Assembly: GCA_030637135.1 (NCBI GenBank)
Contig: DAOVVO010000021.1
Location: 1 to 15,370 of the forward strand
Length of the DNA: 15,370 nt
DNA from: Nitrospirota bacterium
Lineage (GTDB): Bacteria; Nitrospirota; Thermodesulfovibrionia; UBA6902; BMS3Bbin08
Direction of reading: 5' to 3'
Part shown: one piece after another, positions 7,579 through 14,297 of the stretch
Layout: the number at the start of each line of letters is the position of its first letter
Position numbering within the stretch: position 1 is the stretch's first letter
Made by a program: the position numbers and the translations under genes
The notes under the pieces: generated by a model
What the model was told of the DNA's origin: nothing
Database searches by the model: none
What the model saw: only the letters and a program-made list of their open reading frames with translations

Positions 7579-8353
7579 AAAACGTCCAATTAAAATGCGT
7601 TCAAAAAAGCGGTCTGCATACTGGCGTGGTGAAAAGATTCTTATTTTTTTCAAGAGAGGCATCATCGTTTTATTACTGTTTGTTTTCATTCTGGCTTTTT
7701 TACTTGGCGTGAAACTATCAGTACGACCTTTTATATTCAATAACATTGTAGTTTCTGGCAATAACCATCTTGAGGAGGAAGAAATTAAAAATGCTGTTTA
7801 TATGAGGGAGGGTGAAAATCTCTTTAAACTTTCTTTTGATGAACTTGAGTCGAGGATTAAACGTATTAGATGGATTGAAAAGATGTCAATCAGAAAACAG
7901 TTTCCTCATACCGTTATGATAAATATAGAGGAAGCAGTTCCCACGGCCCTTCTCAGATTTGACCGGCGTTTGTTTCTTATTGCTTCAAACGGTAAAGTGC
8001 TTGAAGAAATGGGAGAACAATCGACATCCTTTCTCCCGGTGATAGTTGGAATGGATCCTGAAAAAGATACAGGAGGTATTTTAGAGGCTTTAAAATTAAT
8101 AGATGCATTAGATGAAAAGAATGTACTTTCAGGTAAAGAATCAATAAATATTATGTCGAAACCTTTTGGTCTTTTAGTAAATATGGATGGAGAATCTGTG
8201 AAAATAGGATATGGGAATTATAGAGAAAAGCTTGAACGATGGAAAGAACTTGAGTCAGAGATTAGAAAAAAGAATATAGCAGTCGATTATGTAGATCTCA
8301 GATTTAAAAACAAAGTAATAGTAAAACCATTAAAAAAAGATAAGAGAGGTTAG
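7559..8353 (+). CDS. ftsQ: FtsQ/DivIB-type division protein
   Basis: Single-pass inner-membrane divisome protein that links cytoplasmic and periplasmic division proteins. A strongly basic cytoplasmic tail (about residues 1-34) precedes one membrane helix (about 35-54, rich in Ile, Leu, Val and Phe). A POTRA-like domain follows (about 58-130), recognisable from NIVVSGNNHLEEEEI, the ENLFKLSF segment and IEKMSIRKQFPHTVMINI, then the FtsQ-type beta domain. Sequence conservation is low, as usual for FtsQ, but topology and position between ddl and ftsA are diagnostic. TTG at 7559 is chosen for its ribosome site; ATG at 7595 would shorten the tail by 12 residues. The 20-base overlap with ddl suggests coupling. 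Confidence 0.92.
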   Translation: MRLKNRKKRPIKMRSKKRSAYWRGEKILIFFKRGIIVLLLFVFILAFLLGVKLSVRPFIFNNIVVSGNNHLEEEEIKNAVYMREGENLFKLSFDELESRIKRIRWIEKMSIRKQFPHTVMINIEEAVPTALLRFDRRLFLIASNGKVLEEMGEQSTSFLPVIVGMDPEKDTGGILEALKLIDALDEKNVLSGKESINIMSKPFGLLVNMDGESVKIGYGNYREKLERWKELESEIRKKNIAVDYVDLRFKNKVIVKPLKKDKRG

Positions 8354-8420
8354 ACTGAAAAGTGTTTCATGTAGAAAAATTTCATAACGTGTCGAGTTCA
8401 AGGATAAAGGAATTTTCCAC

Positions 8421-8451
8421 TAAGGCGGGAACAGTCGAATGGGTTGATTTA
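8421..8451 (+). repeat. Dispersed repeat, copy A (upstream of ftsA)
   Basis: This segment matches 13563-13593 at 28 of 31 positions in the same orientation, including an uninterrupted 19-base core, acagtcgaatgggttgatt (8431-8449). It sits in the 150-base ftsQ-ftsA spacer, 52 bases before the ftsA ATG. Copy A lacks the hairpins that precede copy B. Confidence 0.85.
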
Positions 8452-8503
8452 CGCAGGGATTCCAAGTACCTCTTTAACCTTAAACCCGGGGTGCTTGAGT
8501 AAT

Positions 8504-9781
8504 ATGAAAAATGGAAACCTTATTGTAGGACTTGATGTAGGAACAACCAAGACATGTGTTGTTGTTGGAGAAATGTATCCTGTGGAAACAGTAGAAGGCA
8601 GTTTTTTACCAAACAGTGTACATGAGATTGCAATTGACATAATTAGTGTCGGAAGCTCGCCGTCGGCAGGTATAAAAAGAGGTGTGGTCGTAAATATTGA
8701 AAAAACCGCTGAGTCTATAAAAAGGGCCGTGAAAGAGGCTGAAGTTATGGCAGATGTTGAAATCAAGGCAGCATACGTAAGTATCGCAGGTGACCATATT
8801 AGTAATTCATCAAGTCATGGTGTTATAGCAGTGAAAGAAAGAGAAATTAGTCAAAGAGAGGTTGACAGGGTTATAGATGCGGCAAAGACAGTTGCATTTC
8901 CAATCGACAGAGAGATACTTCATGTCGTTCCAACAGGCTTTGTTGTTGACGGGCAAAACGGAATTAATAATCCACGCGGCATGAGCGGGGTAAGACTCGA
9001 AGCGAATGTCCAGATAATAACTGCATCTGTTACGTCAATGCAAAATATAATTAAAAGCTGTTATACAGCAGGACTTCAGGTTATTGACATTATACTGAAC
9101 CCTCTCGCCTCTGCTGCTGCAATTTTAAGCCAGGAAGAAAAGGATATAGGAGTTGGCCTTGTGGATATAGGTGGGGGCAAGACTGATATTACACTGTTTT
9201 ATGATGGGAATATGTGTTATAACGCTGCTTTGAATGTTGGCGGTAACAATTTTACCAATGATATTGCGATAGGTTTAAGGATTCCGGCGTCAGAAGCAGA
9301 AAAGATAAAAAAGGAGCATGGTTGCGCACTTATGTCTATGGTAAGAAATGAAGAAACAATAGAACTTACGTATACAGGAGATAGACCTGCCAAGAAGTTA
9401 TCGAGACGAAATCTCATTAAGGTGCTCGAACCAAGGGCCGAAGAATTACTTCATCTTGTTAAAGAAGAATTGATAAAAAGTGGTTTTCGCGGTTTTATGA
9501 CATCGGGTATTGTACTGACCGGTGGTACTGCATTGATACAGGGAATTGATATTATGGCTGAAAATATACTTGAACTTCCCGTAAGGATTGGAATTCCAAA
9601 ATGCATTGACGGTGTTAAGAACGGTGTTTCCAATCCTGCATACTCAACGGGAGCGGGACTTGTGCTTTATGGTGCACGCGAAGCCCTTGCCGAGTATAAA
9701 TTCAGTAACGCCAATCTGTTTAACGGACTCAGGACAAGGATGAGAGGATTGGTTAATAAGATTGTAAATTTGAGAAGATAG
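8504..9781 (+). CDS. ftsA: FtsA, actin-like FtsZ membrane anchor
   Basis: Cytoplasmic actin-family ATPase that binds the FtsZ C-terminal peptide and tethers the Z ring to the membrane. Phosphate 1 loop VGLDVGTTKTCVVVGE is near residues 8-23, phosphate 2 VDIGGGKTD at 220-228, and the adenosine motif GIVLTGGTALIQG near 335-347. The SHS2-type 1C region (GVVVNIEKTAESIKRAVKEA onward) lies between them. The C-terminus NGLRTRMRGLVNKIVNLRR looks like the amphipathic membrane-targeting helix. The frame is open back to TTG 8444, but those 20 codons fall partly in the dispersed repeat and do not resemble FtsA. ATG 8504 gives the family N-terminus (425 residues), although its ribosome site is weak. Confidence 0.95.
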   Translation: MKNGNLIVGLDVGTTKTCVVVGEMYPVETVEGSFLPNSVHEIAIDIISVGSSPSAGIKRGVVVNIEKTAESIKRAVKEAEVMADVEIKAAYVSIAGDHISNSSSHGVIAVKEREISQREVDRVIDAAKTVAFPIDREILHVVPTGFVVDGQNGINNPRGMSGVRLEANVQIITASVTSMQNIIKSCYTAGLQVIDIILNPLASAAAILSQEEKDIGVGLVDIGGGKTDITLFYDGNMCYNAALNVGGNNFTNDIAIGLRIPASEAEKIKKEHGCALMSMVRNEETIELTYTGDRPAKKLSRRNLIKVLEPRAEELLHLVKEELIKSGFRGFMTSGIVLTGGTALIQGIDIMAENILELPVRIGIPKCIDGVKNGVSNPAYSTGAGLVLYGAREALAEYKFSNANLFNGLRTRMRGLVNKIVNLRR

Positions 9782-9798
9782 CAACATTATAAATGTTG
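9782..9798. promoter_or_regulatory. 17-base perfect dyad between ftsA and ftsZ
   Basis: Caacatt-ata-aatgttg is a perfect 7-base inverted repeat starting directly after the ftsA stop and 22 bases upstream of the -35 of the proposed ftsZ promoter. It is AT-rich and has no T-run after it, so it looks more like an operator than a terminator. No regulator can be named. Confidence 0.4.
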
Positions 9799-9820
9799 AA
9801 ATGTGAGGGAAGAGAATAAA

Positions 9821-9851
9821 TTGACAGGCTCTAAAAGAGATAACTTACAAT
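9821..9851 (+). promoter_or_regulatory. Sigma70-type promoter for ftsZ
   Basis: A consensus -35 TTGACA (9821-9826) is followed after 19 bases by TACAAT (9846-9851), five of six matches to the -10 consensus. The spacer is two bases longer than optimal. It lies 43 bases before the ftsZ ATG. A separate promoter close to ftsZ is common because FtsZ is needed in greater amount than the other dcw products. Confidence 0.55.
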
Positions 9852-9893
9852 GAAAATCTTTAAACCTTTTTTGTTGGAAGAAAGGAGATTGAC

Positions 9894-11045
9894 ATGAAAA
9901 TTTTTGAGTTAGAGGAAGTGCGGGACAATGCAGCAAAAATCAAGGTCGTAGGTGTTGGCGGAGGTGGCTGTAATGCAGTAAACGGGATGATAGCATCTAA
10001 TCTTCAGGGAGTTGAGTTCATAGCAGTTAATACGGATGCTCAGGCACTCGAGTCATCACTTGCCCATCAAAAGATTCAGATAGGCAGTTCTATTACAAAG
10101 GGACTTGGTGCAGGAGCTGATCCTGAAATTGGAAGACAGGCAGCATTGGAGGATAGGGAAGCAATAAAAGATGCCTTGAAAGGTGCTGATATGATATTCA
10201 TAACAGCCGGTATGGGTGGCGGAACAGGAACAGGGGCATCACCCGTTGTTGCAGAAATAGCGAGAGAATTTGGTATTCTTGTGACTGCTGTTGTAACAAA
10301 ACCTTTTCTTTTTGAAGGCACTAAAAGGACACGGAATGCAGATGAGGGAATAAGAGAATTTAAAAAACATGTAGATTCAGTTATCATTGTCCATAACAGC
10401 AGACTCTTGAACATTACTGATAAGGATACACCATGGCTTCAGGCACTGAGCCTGGCAAATGATGTCTTGAGACGTGCCGTAAAAGGTATTTCAGATTTGA
10501 TTCTTGTTCCTGGTCTCATTAATCATGATTTTGCTGATATAAAGACCATAATGGCTGAGAGCGGAAAGGCGCTTATGGGAATTGGCACTGGCAAAGGGGA
10601 AAACCGTGCGACAAATGCGGCAAAGACAGCAATCTCAAGCCCCCTGCTGGATGAATCTTCTATTGAAGGCGCCAAAGGCGTATTGATTAACATAACAGGG
10701 GGATCTACACTTTCATTACATGAAATCAATGAAGCGGCGAGTCATGTGAGGGATGCCGCACATGAAGATGCAAATATTATTTTTGGTTCTGTTATTGACT
10801 CAGACCTTGATGATGAAATAACAGTAACAATTATCGCAACAGGGTTTGAAGATAAACCGAAGATGGTAATGCCGTCTTACAATAAATGGAGACCGGCACG
10901 GGAGATAAATACACTGAAGGAATCAAACAAAATACTATCCAAAGAACCCCTTCATGCTGAAGACGCACATAACCTTGATGTCCCGACGTTTATGCGGAAA
11001 CCCGGTCTCAACAATGATTCTTCAGGGGATCAGATACGTGAGTGA
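9894..11045 (+). CDS. ftsZ: FtsZ, tubulin-like division GTPase
   Basis: Cytoplasmic GTPase that polymerises into the Z ring and recruits the divisome. The tubulin signature GGGTGTG is at 108-114, preceded by the GVGGGGCNAVNGM nucleotide loop near residue 20. The synergy (T7) loop reads NHDFAD at 210-215, keeping Asn210, Asp212 and Asp215, which complete GTP hydrolysis in the neighbouring subunit; His211 is unusual where Leu or Val is common. A variable linker follows about residue 322. The conserved C-terminal peptide LDVPTFMRK (361-369), which binds FtsA, is followed by 14 further residues. The ATG has a strong ribosome site, aaggag, at 9882-9887. Length (383) is typical. Confidence 0.99.
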   Translation: MKIFELEEVRDNAAKIKVVGVGGGGCNAVNGMIASNLQGVEFIAVNTDAQALESSLAHQKIQIGSSITKGLGAGADPEIGRQAALEDREAIKDALKGADMIFITAGMGGGTGTGASPVVAEIAREFGILVTAVVTKPFLFEGTKRTRNADEGIREFKKHVDSVIIVHNSRLLNITDKDTPWLQALSLANDVLRRAVKGISDLILVPGLINHDFADIKTIMAESGKALMGIGTGKGENRATNAAKTAISSPLLDESSIEGAKGVLINITGGSTLSLHEINEAASHVRDAAHEDANIIFGSVIDSDLDDEITVTIIATGFEDKPKMVMPSYNKWRPAREINTLKESNKILSKEPLHAEDAHNLDVPTFMRKPGLNNDSSGDQIRE

Positions 11046-11189
11046 TATTTAAAAGCTAAAAATTGGATATAAGATTTTTTCATGTTTCCTGTCTGAATTC
11101 TAAGGACATTTGAAAAAGTCAGAATTTTAAAATACTGATTAGGTAGTCATTACCACTTACATTATTTGTAATTTACCGTCCCGGGCATT

Positions 11190-11218
11190 TTGACATTTAA
11201 TCATTACGTTGCTAAATC
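11190..11218 (+). promoter_or_regulatory. Possible promoter for proS
   Basis: A consensus TTGACA (11190-11195) lies in the 242-base ftsZ-proS gap with a weak -10 (TAAATC, 11213-11218) at 17-base spacing. Only the -35 is persuasive. The same gap has an imperfect direct repeat, gtctgaattctaa and gtcagaattttaa (11091-11103, 11118-11130), of unknown meaning. Confidence 0.3.
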
Positions 11219-11287
11219 TGGTATTTTTCTTTGAGATTTGTTTTAAATTCAGAAACTAACATTTGAATTACAGTAAGAGGTGTTTAA

Positions 11288-12994
11288 GTGCATTTTTCTG
11301 AAATGTTTATTCCGACTCTGCGTGAATCCCCTGCAGAAGCAGAAGCTGTCAGTCATATATTAATGCTCCGTGCCGGATATGTCAGACAGCTTGCTGCCGG
11401 CCTGTATATTTATCTGCCGCTTGCGTGGAAGGTTATGGAACGTATAACGAATATAATCAGGGAAGAGATGGGTAAGATCGGCGCACAGGAAATGTGCCTG
11501 CCAGCACTTCAGCCTCGTGAAGTCTGGCAAAAAACGGGAAGATGGGATGATATTGGAGAGGAGATGTTTAGACTTCAGGACAGGGGGAGCAGTGATTTAT
11601 GTCTCGGTATGACCCACGAAGAAATTGTTACATGGCTTGCTTCAATGGAAATCCGGTCATACAGGGACTTGCCGCAGGTGTGGTATCAAATACAAACAAA
11701 ATTCAGAGATGAAGCACGACCTAAAAGCGGAGTATTGAGAACACGTGAGTTTATTATGAAGGATAGTTACAGTTTTGACAGGGATGAACGAGGTCTTGAA
11801 GAGAATTATCAAAAACATAGCGATGCGTATCACAGGATATTCAGCAGGTGCGGGCTTGCATTTTATAGGGTAGAAAGCGACCCCGGGATGATGGGTGGGG
11901 CTACTGCCCATGAATTTATGGCCCCGAGCCCTGCGGGTGAGGATGTCATTGCTCTTTGTAAGAAGTGCGGGTATGCCGCAAATATAGAGCTTGCAGAGTC
12001 AGTACCTGCTCCCCAGCCTCCTTTGTCAGATGCAGAAACCTGGACACGTGAAGATGTTTCGACGCCTGAGAAAAGGACCGTTGATGAGGTTTCAGGATTT
12101 TTACACGTGAGTACGTTATATATCATCAAAAGCCTCCTTCTCATAAGCAAAGACGGGCCTTTCCTTGCGCTTGTGAGAGGTGACCAGGAGCTCCATGAAA
12201 AAAAACTCATGAAGATTGTTGGAGATTTTAGAACAGCGGAGAAAGATGAAGTAAAAGATATTCTTGGTGTAGAACCGGGTTTTATCGGACCTCATGATAA
12301 TGAGTTAAAGAAGATCGCTGATATCTCTCTGAAGGAAGGTATTTATATTTCAGGTGCAAATAAAAAAGACTTTCACACAAAAGGATTAAGACCATCACTC
12401 CATTTTAAGGCAGAATGGCATGATATCCATGTTGCTCAGGAGGGTGAGGGATGCCCGCGGTGCGGCTCCGAAATAACGTTGCAAAAGGCCATAGAAATAG
12501 GAAATATTTTCAGGCTCGGTACAAAATATTCTGTACCCTTTAAAGCTCTTTACCTTGATAAAAAAGGTAAAGAGGTTCCGATAGTAATGGGTAGCTATGG
12601 TATCGGACCTGCACGTATTGCAGCTGCTGTCATTGAACAGAGTAATGACAAAGACGGTATAATCTGGCCATTGAGTATCGCCCCCTTTGATGTGGAGATT
12701 ATACCGCTTAATATAGGCGACCGCACTATCTCGCAAACAGCAGAACAATTTTATAACGCACTGAAAAAAGAAAACATGGATGTTCTGATAGATGACAGGG
12801 ATGAGAGGCCTGGAGTTAAGTTTAAAGATGCGGATTTGATAGGAATTCCTTTGCAGCTCATTGTGGGTGGGAAAAATTTGAAAGATGGTATTGTAGAAAT
12901 TAAATACAGGAGTACAAAAGCTATTACAAAGGTTTTAATACAAGAGGCCGTTAAAAAGTTAAAAGAAATGAAAAATCAATTGGAATCGGATTGA
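11288..12994 (+). CDS. proS: Prolyl-tRNA synthetase, bacterial type with editing domain
   Basis: Class IIa aminoacyl-tRNA synthetase that charges tRNA(Pro) in the cytoplasm. Motif 1 is around GLYIYLPLAWKVMERI, motif 2 is the FRDEARPKSG to RTREFIMKD block (Arg151 region), and motif 3 is GSYGIGPAR from residue 435. Between motifs 2 and 3 lies the YbaK-like insertion that hydrolyses mischarged Ala-tRNA(Pro), flanked by CKKCGYAANIE and CPRCG cysteine pairs. The anticodon-binding domain forms the last 100 or so residues. At 568 residues it is the normal bacterial length. The start is GTG, with agaggtg 5 bases upstream. Its position directly after a dcw cluster is unusual but not functionally informative. 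Confidence 0.97.
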   Translation: MHFSEMFIPTLRESPAEAEAVSHILMLRAGYVRQLAAGLYIYLPLAWKVMERITNIIREEMGKIGAQEMCLPALQPREVWQKTGRWDDIGEEMFRLQDRGSSDLCLGMTHEEIVTWLASMEIRSYRDLPQVWYQIQTKFRDEARPKSGVLRTREFIMKDSYSFDRDERGLEENYQKHSDAYHRIFSRCGLAFYRVESDPGMMGGATAHEFMAPSPAGEDVIALCKKCGYAANIELAESVPAPQPPLSDAETWTREDVSTPEKRTVDEVSGFLHVSTLYIIKSLLLISKDGPFLALVRGDQELHEKKLMKIVGDFRTAEKDEVKDILGVEPGFIGPHDNELKKIADISLKEGIYISGANKKDFHTKGLRPSLHFKAEWHDIHVAQEGEGCPRCGSEITLQKAIEIGNIFRLGTKYSVPFKALYLDKKGKEVPIVMGSYGIGPARIAAAVIEQSNDKDGIIWPLSIAPFDVEIIPLNIGDRTISQTAEQFYNALKKENMDVLIDDRDERPGVKFKDADLIGIPLQLIVGGKNLKDGIVEIKYRSTKAITKVLIQEAVKKLKEMKNQLESD

Positions 12995-13424
12995 AACGGT
13001 TTTATTCTTATAAAAATTTGTTATAGAACTCGATGAAAAAACACATTTATATATGAGCTGTGAGTCCTGGCCCGTTGAGGAATGTTATACTAATTCAGAA
13101 TTCTATTTTTTATAATTATCTGAAGCGTAGAGATTATTCTCACCATCTCATTCTAGTGCGTGGAATTTTTTGAGCCGGTTTGAACCTGCTGCATATCTTT
13201 AAAACTGTATATGATAATTTTGGGAGTACAATGAACTGAAACGTACAGATATGAAACTTCAGTTTATTGATACAGACCCCTGCAAATATGTATGGTATTG
13301 GTAACGAGAGGGTGATTGGAAACAATGTTTATGAAGATAGTTCTTTATGTTATGACCGGTATAGTATGATTTTACAATAATAGTGTACTATTTCTGTTGT
13401 TGTGGAAACCTTGATACGTTCGGC
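12995..13424. other. Gene-poor region after proS
   Basis: I find no credible gene here on either strand; a 61-codon - strand frame (13140-13325) looks accidental. The stretch is AT-rich. It contains scattered small dyads: aactgaa with ttcagtt (13234-13240, 13258-13264) and aatagt-gt-actatt (13379-13392). There is no GC-rich hairpin with a T-run directly after proS, so no intrinsic terminator is evident. No tRNA or known riboswitch was recognised. Confidence 0.5.
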
Positions 13425-13474
13425 GTTACACAGCCTGTTCAGGGTAGGGATAATACAGGTGCCGCTCAGTATGG

Positions 13475-13572
13475 CTTCGACTGAGCCTTCGGCCCGAGCT
13501 CAGGCCGAGGGCTCAGCCGAAGTCCAAACCCCGACTGCTTGCCCTGAATGAAGTCGAAGGGTTAAGTCGGGG
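13475..13572. repeat. GC-rich double-hairpin element upstream of rpsU
   Basis: Hairpin 1 pairs 13475-13494 with 13503-13522 across an 8-base loop; 19 of 20 positions pair if one G-T is allowed. Hairpin 2 has perfect arms ccccgact (13529-13536) and agtcgggg (13565-13572). Its loop holds gccctgaatgaagtcgaagg, resembling the cttcgac...tcaggg intergenic palindromes common in many environmental genomes. It is much richer in GC than its surroundings and ends where repeat copy B begins. It looks like a small non-autonomous mobile or REP-type element. Confidence 0.7.
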
Positions 13573-13593
13573 ACAGTCGAATGGGTTGATTAA
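13563..13593 (+). repeat. Dispersed repeat, copy B (upstream of rpsU)
   Basis: Same-orientation partner of 8421-8451, 28 of 31 identical, with the identical 19-base core at 13573-13591. Its left end overlaps the right arm of hairpin 2, so it appears to be the tail of the double-hairpin element. It ends 57 bases before the rpsU start codon. Confidence 0.85.
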
Positions 13594-13615
13594 ATGACTG
13601 TTGAAAAGTTATATT
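13586..13615 (+). promoter_or_regulatory. Possible rpsU promoter partly inside the repeat
   Basis: TTGATT (13586-13591), the last six bases of the repeat core, lies 18 bases before TATATT (13610-13615), which matches five of six -10 positions. The -35 matches four of six. If real, the repeat supplies half of the promoter. The equivalent position after copy A has no good -10. Confidence 0.3.
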
Positions 13616-13650
13616 AATCATACACTTACCACGAGAGGAGGGGAGAATGA

Positions 13651-13845
13651 ATGCCCATTGTAAGGGTTGGGGCAAAGGAATTCTTTGAGAATGCTCTCAA
13701 GAAGTTTAAGAAACAGTGCGAAAGGGAAGGGATACTTTCCGAGATAAAAAAGAGAGAGCATTATGAAAAGCCCAGCGTAAAGAAAAAGAAAAAATCTATA
13801 GCCGCCAGAAAAAAAGCCCATAAGAGAGGCAGGTTTGTGAGGTAA
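13651..13845 (+). CDS. rpsU: 30S ribosomal protein S21
   Basis: Small basic protein of the 30S subunit that sits near the anti-Shine-Dalgarno end of 16S rRNA. The protein begins MPIVRVGAKEFFENALKKFK and contains the family motifs RFK-like FKKQCEREGIL, EIKKREHYEKPS and a Lys/Arg-rich C-terminus. At 64 residues it is within the normal range. The ATG is preceded by a long purine run with AGGAGG at 13636-13641 and a second ggag at 13642-13645. An ATG at 13647 is in another frame. The stop overlaps the yqeY start by one base (TAATG), a frequent pairing in bacteria. Confidence 0.95.
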   Translation: MPIVRVGAKEFFENALKKFKKQCEREGILSEIKKREHYEKPSVKKKKKSIAARKKAHKRGRFVR

Positions 13846-14297
13846 TGAAAGAGTCTATCGCTGAAAGGTTGTTAGATGACCTCAAAAAAGCCTTAAAAGC
13901 CGGAGATAAAGATACTCTCTCGGCTATCAGGATGATTAAGGCCGCAATTAAAAATAAAGAGATAGAAAAAAGGTCACCTCTTACTAATGAGGAAATATGC
14001 AAAGTCCTGTTATCTCAAGTGAGACAGAGAAAAGATTCTATAGAACAATTTTCAAAAGGAGGCAGGCAGGATCTCGTTGAAAAAGAAGAACGAGAGCTCT
14101 CTATAGTACAGTCTTATTTGCCGCCCCAGCTTTCGGAAGAGGAGGTCAGGGAATTAATACATGAAGCAGTTAAAGAGACAGATGCACGTAGTCTGAAAGA
14201 TATGGGTAAAGTAATGAAATGTGTTATGAAAAAGGCAGAGGGTCAGATTGATGGCAAGCTTGTCAGCGCGCTCGTTAAAGAAGCACTGGAGGAATGA
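13845..14297 (+). CDS. yqeY: GatB/YqeY domain protein
   Basis: Cytoplasmic helical protein of about 150 residues related to the C-terminal tRNA-binding domain of GatB, the amidotransferase subunit. Its own function is not settled; a tRNA-linked role is inferred from the homology. Typical segments are LKKALKAGDKDTLSAIRMIK near the start, QVRQRKDSIEQFSKGGR in the middle, and ERELSIVQSYLPPQLSEEE leading into the second helical subdomain. The VMKKAEGQIDGKLVSALVKE tail is also typical. It follows rpsU with a one-base overlap and is followed directly by the next gene with no gap, so the three probably form one transcript. Confidence 0.93.
   Translation: MKESIAERLLDDLKKALKAGDKDTLSAIRMIKAAIKNKEIEKRSPLTNEEICKVLLSQVRQRKDSIEQFSKGGRQDLVEKEERELSIVQSYLPPQLSEEEVRELIHEAVKETDARSLKDMGKVMKCVMKKAEGQIDGKLVSALVKEALEE

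Noticed and set aside
8444..8503. Upstream TTG start extending FtsA by 20 residues
   Set aside because: The added residues start inside the dispersed repeat, do not resemble an FtsA N-terminus and have no ribosome site. ATG 8504 begins the expected family sequence.
13171..13190. ggtttgaacc resembling a tRNA T-arm
   Set aside because: No acceptor stem, anticodon arm or CCA-side pairing could be fitted around it.
13140..13325. 61-codon - strand frame in the proS-rpsU gap
   Set aside because: It has no recognisable family or ribosome site, and its length is expected by chance in AT-rich spacer DNA.
13325..13369. 14-codon hydrophobic ORF before the rpsU element
   Set aside because: It is too short, lacks a good ribosome site and has no coupled downstream gene.
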